A stretch of 64,000 bases of DNA from an uncultured Oscillospiraceae bacterium (lineage in GTDB: Bacteria; Bacillota; Clostridia; Oscillospirales; Acutalibacteraceae). Under the pieces are notes generated by a model. It saw only the letters and a program-made list of their open reading frames with translations. It ran no database searches and was not told the origin of the DNA. The first letter of the stretch is position 1. Each line of letters starts with the position of its first letter. The stretch is from assembly GCA_905192745.1 (NCBI GenBank), contig CAJJLZ010000005.1, positions 33,044 through 97,043 on the forward strand. The letters are read 5' to 3'. The translations under genes were made by a program, and so were the position numbers. This document shows, piece by piece, positions 59,484-64,000 of the stretch.

Positions 59484-61193
59484 ATGGCTGAGGAGAACAG
59501 AGAGAACAAAGATAACAAAGACAAACGAACCGAAAACGCCGCGGCGGGAAATTTCATCCATGATATTATCGATGAGGAACTGGCGCCCGGCGGGCGGTGT
59601 GAAGGGGTTAAGGTTCACACCCGCTTTCCTCCCGAACCCAACGGCTACCTTCATATCGGCCACGCCAAGGCGGTCTGTATCGACTTCGGCACGGCGCTGA
59701 AATACGGCGGCATCTGCAACCTGCGGATGGACGACACCAACCCGACCAAGGAGGACGAGGAGTTCGTCGACGCCATTCAGGAGGATATCCGCTGGCTGGG
59801 ATACGACTGGGACGACCGTTTCTTCTACGCGTCGGATTACTTTGAAACGATGTACGAACTGGCCCGCGGCCTGATCGAGCGGGGACTGGCGTATGTGTGC
59901 GAGCTTACTCCCGAACAGATGCGGGAGAACCGGGGCGACCTGACCCATCCGGCGGTCAGCCCCTACCGCGACCGTCCGGCGGCGGAAAGCCTTGACCTTT
60001 TCACCCGGATGCGGGCCGGAGAGTTTGAGGACGGCCGCATGACCCTGCGGGCGAAGATCGATCTCGCCAGCGGGAATTTCAATATGCGGGATCCGGTGCT
60101 TTACCGGATCAATCATCTGCACCATCACCGGCAGGGGAACGCTTGGTGCATTTACCCGATGTACGACTACGCCCACCCAATTGAGGATATGCTCGAAGGG
60201 GTGACCCACTCCCTCTGCTCGCTGGAGTTTGAGGATCACCGTCCGCTGTACAACTGGGTGCGGGATCACGTCGCTGTCGAGCATAAGCCGCGGCAGATTG
60301 AATTCGCCCGGCTGAATCTGACCTATACCGTCATGTCCAAGCGGAAGCTCCGCCGGCTGGTGGAGGACGGCGTGGTGTCCGGCTGGGACGATCCCCGGAT
60401 GCCCACCCTGCGCGGTCTGCGCCGCCGCGGCTATACCGCCGCCTCCATCCGGGATTTCATTGAGCGGGTCGGGGTGGCCAAATCCGCCAATATGGTGGAG
60501 ATCGCTCTGCTGGAGCATTGTCTGCGGGAGGATCTCAACCAGAACGCCGCCCGGGCGATGGCGGTGCTTCGTCCGCTGAAGCTGACCATCACCAATTATC
60601 CGGAGGACAAGGTGGAAGCCTTTACGGTTGAAAATAATCCTAACCGGCCGGAGGACGGGGAGAGGGAGGTTTCTTTCTCCCGCAGCCTGTGGGTGGAACA
60701 GGAGGATTTTCTGGAGGAACCGGTGAAAGGATATTTTCGGCTTTTCCCGGGAAATGAAGTGCGGCTGAAAGGCGCGTATGTCGTGCGGTGCACCGGCTGC
60801 AAAAAGGATGCCGACGGCCGTGTGACCGAGGTGCTGGCGGAATATGACCCCGCGACCCGCGGCGGGAATACGCCGGACGGCCGCCGCATTAAAGGAACCA
60901 TTCACTGGGTGGACGCCTCCACCGCCGCCGATGCGGAGGTACGGCTGTACGGCAGTTTGTTCAATGATCCCGACCCGGAGGGCGGGGACCGGGATTTCAT
61001 GGACTGCCTGAACCCGGATTCGCTGGAGATTCTGACCGGCTGTAAGGTGGAAGCCTCTCTCGCCGGAGCGGAGGCGCCCGCCTCCTTCCAGTTCATGCGG
61101 CAGGGCTATTTCTGCGTGGACAACAAGGACAGTACGCCCGGCCGTCCGGTATTCAACCGCGCGGTTTCCCTGAAAGACAGCTTTAAAAAATGA
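59484..61193 (+). CDS. glnS: Glutamine--tRNA ligase
   Basis: GlnRS of 569 aa with PPEPNGYLHIGHAKA (HIGH), RMDDTNPTKEDEEFVD and VMSKRKLRRLVEDG (KMSKS), and the C-terminal anticodon-binding barrels. GlnRS is less common in Firmicutes, where Gln-tRNA is often made by GatCAB. It lies 67 nt after gltX and is probably co-transcribed. The first 25 residues are charged and variable. Confidence 0.94.
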   Translation: MAEENRENKDNKDKRTENAAAGNFIHDIIDEELAPGGRCEGVKVHTRFPPEPNGYLHIGHAKAVCIDFGTALKYGGICNLRMDDTNPTKEDEEFVDAIQEDIRWLGYDWDDRFFYASDYFETMYELARGLIERGLAYVCELTPEQMRENRGDLTHPAVSPYRDRPAAESLDLFTRMRAGEFEDGRMTLRAKIDLASGNFNMRDPVLYRINHLHHHRQGNAWCIYPMYDYAHPIEDMLEGVTHSLCSLEFEDHRPLYNWVRDHVAVEHKPRQIEFARLNLTYTVMSKRKLRRLVEDGVVSGWDDPRMPTLRGLRRRGYTAASIRDFIERVGVAKSANMVEIALLEHCLREDLNQNAARAMAVLRPLKLTITNYPEDKVEAFTVENNPNRPEDGEREVSFSRSLWVEQEDFLEEPVKGYFRLFPGNEVRLKGAYVVRCTGCKKDADGRVTEVLAEYDPATRGGNTPDGRRIKGTIHWVDASTAADAEVRLYGSLFNDPDPEGGDRDFMDCLNPDSLEILTGCKVEASLAGAEAPASFQFMRQGYFCVDNKDSTPGRPVFNRAVSLKDSFKK

Positions 61194-61229
61194 TCCGGCC
61201 GCTTCCGGCCGGGAAAGGAAGCGTTCCCG

Positions 61230-61862
61230 ATGAGCCAATGGAAACCGATGGGACTGCGGAAAACCGCCGTTTTTCTAGGGACTGTCCTGCTCTTCTGCGG
61301 ACTGTCCGCCGGCTGCCAATCCCCCGCAAACAGCGTGAGCGGAGAGGGGGAATCGTCAGCAGGGACGGTTTCTACCCTGCCTCCGGTGCAGGAGTTTGAA
61401 GAAATCGACAATGAAAACGGCCAGCGGACGCTGGAATGCGCGGTCTATTCCCTGAAAACGGAGGACTGGGTTTCCTTTGAACCGGATACCGGCGCGGAAC
61501 GTGTCCGCCTTCGGTATAAGCTGTCCAGCGAGTGGACGGTGGAAGGGCCGGAATTTTCCGAAGGACAGACCAAAAAGGGGGCGCTGGTTGGGGCGGTTCC
61601 TTATGAGGGCTCGGCGGAGCTGCCGTCCGTGGGAGGGAGCGCCGCGGATGGGAAGGGCTGTGTGACCGAAAAGCTGCTGAACAGCCATACGGTTCTGGTG
61701 CGGACGACGGAACGGAGCGGTTCGGTATCCTATCTTTATATGGTGGATTCGGGGAAAGGCTATGCCGTTTGTTTCCGATTTTACGCGGAGGAGGGGGCCA
61801 ATCTCACCGTGGTGCAGACCGATGCCGATACGGTGGTGAAGTCTCTGGAGTTTCTCTCATAA
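61230..61862 (+). CDS. Hypothetical lipoprotein
   Basis: A 210-residue protein with a signal peptide ending in the lipobox SAGC, a Ser/Gly-rich linker and a beta-rich mature domain (FEPDTGAERVRLRYKLSSEW; YLYMVDSGKGYAVCFRFYAE). It starts 36 nt after glnS, so it may be read from the same transcript. No family is recognised. It is probably surface-exposed. Confidence 0.72.
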   Translation: MSQWKPMGLRKTAVFLGTVLLFCGLSAGCQSPANSVSGEGESSAGTVSTLPPVQEFEEIDNENGQRTLECAVYSLKTEDWVSFEPDTGAERVRLRYKLSSEWTVEGPEFSEGQTKKGALVGAVPYEGSAELPSVGGSAADGKGCVTEKLLNSHTVLVRTTERSGSVSYLYMVDSGKGYAVCFRFYAEEGANLTVVQTDADTVVKSLEFLS

Positions 61863-61990
61863 AAACACGAGAAGTCAAGATGCCCGGCAAAGCCGGGGGA
61901 TTGAGAAACCTCTGGAAGGGCATGGTATGGACAACGCCTCTCAAGGGGCCACGAAATGGGTCGGCCAGCTGCATTGCTGACTCATGGCGG

Positions 61991-62012
61991 GCCCCGAAAG
62001 GGGCGTTATTCT
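61991..62012 (+). terminator. Hairpin with U-rich tail after the lipoprotein gene
   Basis: GCCCC-GAAA-GGGGC followed by GTTATTCTTTT. It closes a 130-nt stretch (61866-62004) containing several small GC hairpins, including CCCGGCAAAGCCGGG. That stretch could be a structured RNA or a degraded mobile-element end. Confidence 0.5.
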
Positions 62013-62062
62013 TTTACGCATTGATATTCTAACTTGATACGGTTATGGGCTGTGTCATGTAT

Positions 62063-62326
62063 TACTCTTCGGTTGGTGGAATAGGCGGCATTACATTTGC
62101 AAATAAACCTTTCAATTCTTCCACGGAATCGGCCTTAACCTATTCAGTCATTCCTGCTTTCCAAGCCAAATTATCCGGAGAAAATTGTCCGGCAACTGCC
62201 ATCTGTTTCAAAATATTAAGATCAAACGGGCCGGTTGCCTGTCCGTTTACTGCAATATGATACGCAACAGCAGGAACAGGGGGAGGCGTCATTCCTCCCT
62301 GCATTGGCTGATTGATTCTGGTTTAG
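62063..62326 (-). pseudogene. C-terminal fragment of a GYF_2 (DUF4339)-domain protein
   Basis: Reading the minus strand gives MTPPPVPAVAYHIAVNGQATG, read as PPPVPAVAYHIAVNG then QATGPFDLNILKQMAVAG, QFSPDNLAWKAGMTE, TAG, VKADSVEELKGLFANVMPP. This is the GYF_2 tail found at the end of SPFH/virion-core-like and zinc-ribbon proteins. The invariant Trp after MTE is replaced by TAG. A TAA lies a few codons upstream of the Pro-rich start. The N-terminal part is absent, so this is a remnant. Confidence 0.65.
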
Positions 62327-62377
62327 ACCGGGCGCGCACCTCAATCTATGGACAGTATACCTCCCCTTGCCGTTCTT

Positions 62378-62399
62378 AGGGTTTCGCCGGCGAAACCCT
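62378..62399. repeat. 22-bp perfect palindrome
   Basis: AGGGTTTCGCC followed immediately by its reverse complement. It lies between the GYF_2 remnant and the HTH gene, about 95 nt past the HTH gene's stop. It may be a terminator or an element border. Confidence 0.6.
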
Positions 62400-62494
62400 G
62401 TCCCCACCTATATGTGTTAAGATGCGGCCGGACATACCCCTTGCGCCATTATTTTTGTTTTTCCGTTGTCAAGGTCGGGTTGTATTTTTTGAAA

Positions 62495-63199
62495 CTATAC
62501 TTTCAAAAAATCTCCACCCTTCTCCTGACAAGGCAGGTGTTGTGCTAGGTCTTGTTCTTTGGTCAGCATATCGTAGCGTTTTTTGGCCGTGCGATACCCT
62601 CTAAAACAATACTCCCAGATAGCCCTTTTTTCTTTATCGCTTTCAACCTTGTCCTGCAAGGCTTTAACTAGTTCTAAAACCTGCTCATGGTAAAACATCT
62701 CGTATGTACGTTTCGCTTTTGCCTGTGTTATACGCAGTTCTTTTCCGATTGTTATAAACGACGCTTTTTCTGCTTCTCTCATTTTAACAACACGGGCAAT
62801 CATTTTTTTGCTCAATTTGGGCTTGAATGGCGGCATACCCTTAACAAATTGTGTCGGCATACCCGGTTCCCCGTCTCTATATTCCGTTAATATATCATTG
62901 TACTTCTTTTCCAGATACGCACAGGCGTAGGTGTAATCCTGATAGCATTCTTCCGCTTCGTTGAATACCTTTCTGATCTGCGAAGTACTATCATATCCCA
63001 GTGCTATCGAAACATGATTGATATATAACCGGATTTGTCTAACTTTCAGCCGGAAATATATCTGCGTCACCCTTGTCACTGACAGCTCAAATTCTGTTGC
63101 AATATCGGTAAAGGTGTTATTGTACTGGTCTCGGAGCAGCATAATCTCATATGCTCGTCCATCTTCCTTTAGTACTCTGTATGGTATGTCTTTTAGCAC
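62495..63199 (-). CDS. Helix-turn-helix protein, sigma-region-4-like
   Basis: A 234-residue basic protein with two HTH-like segments: FTDIATEFELSVTRVTQIYF near residue 30 and FITIGKELRITQAKAKRTYE near 150. A long helical part with repeated Tyr/Lys lies between and after them. The GTG at 63199 follows GGAAGGGCGG, and the promoter lies within the longer open frame, so translation must start here rather than at 63265. It diverges from the RHH gene. Lower GC than the housekeeping genes suggests a mobile-element origin. No specific family is recognised. Confidence 0.65.
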   Translation of the reverse strand: MLKDIPYRVLKEDGRAYEIMLLRDQYNNTFTDIATEFELSVTRVTQIYFRLKVRQIRLYINHVSIALGYDSTSQIRKVFNEAEECYQDYTYACAYLEKKYNDILTEYRDGEPGMPTQFVKGMPPFKPKLSKKMIARVVKMREAEKASFITIGKELRITQAKAKRTYEMFYHEQVLELVKALQDKVESDKEKRAIWEYCFRGYRTAKKRYDMLTKEQDLAQHLPCQEKGGDFLKV

Positions 63200-63236
63200 A
63201 CAAATCCGCCCTTCCGTTGCATTGATGTTCAAAACT

Positions 63237-63265
63237 AGTATATTACAAATCGAACTATTATGCAA
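63237..63265 (-). promoter_or_regulatory. Promoter of the HTH-protein gene
   Basis: Minus-strand -35 TTGCAT (63260-63265) and -10 TATACT (63237-63242), 17-bp spacer. The -35 touches the first of the TAACNGTTA-like sites. Confidence 0.65.
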
Positions 63266-63282
63266 CGGTTAAATAACTGTTA
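63263..63282. promoter_or_regulatory. Paired palindromic sites, set A
   Basis: CAACGGTTA (63263-63271) and TAACTGTTA (63274-63282), one helical turn (11 bp) apart and overlapping the HTH promoter -35. The spacing suits a ribbon-helix-helix dimer pair. Confidence 0.5.
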
Positions 63283-63330
63283 TTAAACAGTAGGCGTATA
63301 AACCTCAGAACTTTTCTGATAATTTATATA

Positions 63331-63350
63331 TAACGGTTATTTCACTGTTA
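63331..63350. promoter_or_regulatory. Paired palindromic sites, set B
   Basis: TAACGGTTA (63331-63339) and TCACTGTTA (63342-63350), again 11 bp apart, directly before the RHH gene's GGAGG. They match set A. Confidence 0.5.
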
Positions 63351-63367
63351 TATGAGGAGGGGTATCT

Positions 63368-63556
63368 ATGCCGACTAATAAAACACCATTTACCTTTAAT
63401 ATTGAAGATGAATATTTAGAGAAGATGAGATATATTGCAAAAAGGGAAACAAGGAGTTTAAGCAATCTGCTGGAACACCTTTGCAAATTACATATCGAAA
63501 GATATGAGCAGGAGAATGGTAAAATCGAATTAGAGAATAATAAGAATGCGGATTAA
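63368..63556 (+). CDS. Ribbon-helix-helix (Arc/CopG-like) small regulator
   Basis: A 62-residue protein. The beta strand FTFNIEDEYLEKMRYIA leads into KRETRSLSNLLEHLCKLHIE, the helix-turn-helix of the RHH fold; an acidic tail follows. The ATG at 63368 follows GAGGAGG. Two pairs of palindromic sites upstream suggest that it represses itself and the divergent HTH gene. Typical of plasmids and integrative elements. Confidence 0.75.
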   Translation: MPTNKTPFTFNIEDEYLEKMRYIAKRETRSLSNLLEHLCKLHIERYEQENGKIELENNKNAD

Positions 63557-63579
63557 GTTGTAACAGAAAAAACAAAAAT

Positions 63580-63608
63580 AAAAGGCCACCCGCACGGGTG
63601 GCCTTTTT
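63580..63608 (+). terminator. Terminator after the RHH gene
   Basis: AAAAGGCCACCCG pairs with CGGGTGGCCTTTT around a 2-nt loop, with a further T following. Confidence 0.88.
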
Positions 63609-63679
63609 GCGTGTGAGATACTCAAAAGCAAGCCCTGTGTGAAATCATGTAAAAAACGTGTAGGGCAGATGAAAATAGC

Positions 63680-63710
63680 AAAAGACCCTTGAAAAAATCA
63701 AGGGTCTTTT
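63680..63710. terminator. Terminator-like hairpin
   Basis: AAAAGACCCTTGA pairs with TCAAGGGTCTTTT around a 5-nt A loop. It lies just downstream (minus strand) of the duplicated tRNA 3' end. Confidence 0.75.
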
Positions 63711-63718
63711 GGAATGTA

Positions 63719-63740
63719 GCAGGGTCAGAAGGACTTGAAC
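63719..63740 (-). repeat. Duplicate of the tRNA-Trp 3' end (possible att site)
   Basis: 22 bp identical at 21 positions to 63951-63972, the T-arm and acceptor end of tRNA-Trp. The matching 5' half of a tRNA is missing, and a CTTGC-GAA-GCAAG hairpin replaces the T-stem side. Between the two copies lie about 200 bp of palindrome-rich sequence without a gene. Confidence 0.6.
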
Positions 63741-63909
63741 TTGCTTCGCAAGCCCTCTTGCGGTGCCCGAAACGGCTTTGACGCCTGTCGGCGCGACGTT
63801 TCGACCGCTGCGCCAGCCTCACCTCGCTGCTTCCGCCACGGGCGGCGCTTCGGCGACGCTGCCCGACACGCTCCGCGTGCCTTCGGCTTCCACTGATTCC
63901 GCTCGTGTG

Positions 63910-63949
63910 AAAAGCAGAAAGAGCCGCAAATGCGACTCTTTCTGCTTTT
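63910..63949 (-). terminator. Terminator of tRNA-Trp
   Basis: AAAAGCAGAAAGAG pairs with CTCTTTCTGCTTTT; an inner CCGC/TGCG part adds to the stem. It starts directly at the tRNA 3' end on the minus strand. Confidence 0.8.
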
Positions 63950-64000
63950 GGCAGGGGCAGAAGGACTTGAACCCTCGGCACGCGGTTTTGGAGACCGCTG
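63949..64000 (-). tRNA. tRNA-Trp (anticodon CCA), 5' part outside the window
   Basis: The minus strand shows the anticodon arm GCGGT-CTCCAAA-ACCGC with CCA, the variable loop, the T-arm GAGGGTTCAAGTCCTTC, acceptor 3' strand TGCCCCT, discriminator G and an encoded CCA. The D-arm and acceptor 5' strand lie beyond position 64000. Confidence 0.85.

Noticed and set aside
63622..63981. 119-codon minus-strand frame over the tRNA-Trp end
   Set aside because: Its N-terminus (RVQVLLPLP) is a translated tRNA end, and it crosses two terminators.

Overview
The window is GC-rich chromosomal DNA from a gut Firmicute. It most likely comes from the Oscillospiraceae/Ruminococcaceae-type Clostridia. The evidence is Gram-positive style ribosome binding sites, sigma-A promoters with 17-bp spacers, a bile salt hydrolase, a sucrose uptake locus, L-lactate dehydrogenase, the yqhQ-prmC pair, both GluRS and GlnRS, and clostridial lipoproteins. 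No species can be named from sequence alone.

Layout. 1-2.1 kb: a partial secreted SGNH hydrolase, trmK and a DUF1858 redox protein, all on the minus strand. 2.4-11.5 kb: a sucrose locus with sucrose phosphorylase, sugar-binding lipoprotein, two ABC permeases (no ATPase), GH32 sucrose/fructan hydrolase, LacI-type repressor and fructokinase. 11.6-16.6 kb: DegV, an SPFH/prohibitin protein, an MFS transporter, and an XRE regulator with a zinc-ribbon membrane protein. 16.9-22.6 kb: a TetR-controlled MMPL exporter with a long coiled-coil lipoprotein; two TetR-type operators flank the promoter. 22.8-30.2 kb: tRNA-Leu(CAG), a frameshifted AAA ATPase, bile salt hydrolase, an anion permease, an XpaC/TelA pair and ldh.

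30.1-44.3 kb is the most unusual part. It is an Rhs/YD-repeat polymorphic-toxin array read on the minus strand. One promoter-bearing secreted Rhs gene is followed by its toxin tip and a candidate immunity gene. Three further 5'-truncated, near-identical Rhs core copies follow. Two of these carry a different C-terminal tip and a candidate immunity gene, and the last has lost its tip next to ldh. Two of the three junctions between units carry a perfect 17-bp inverted repeat. The main gene and the second copy share the same in-frame amber codon. The arrangement looks like a recombination reservoir for switching toxin tips.

44.5-46.5 kb: three very small minus-strand genes diverge from a GH25 lysozyme with LysM. 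46.6-53.7 kb: cob(I)alamin adenosyltransferase, a VCBS/FG-GAP-like lipoprotein with a two-component system, yqhQ, prmC and a one-TM small protein. 53.8-61.9 kb: a DUF3825 protein, trpS, a PLP aminotransferase, gltX, glnS and a lipoprotein. 62-64 kb looks like an accessory remnant: a broken GYF_2-domain fragment, an HTH protein diverging from a ribbon-helix-helix regulator with paired palindromic sites, and a 22-nt duplication of the 3' end of a tRNA-Trp gene that runs off the window end.
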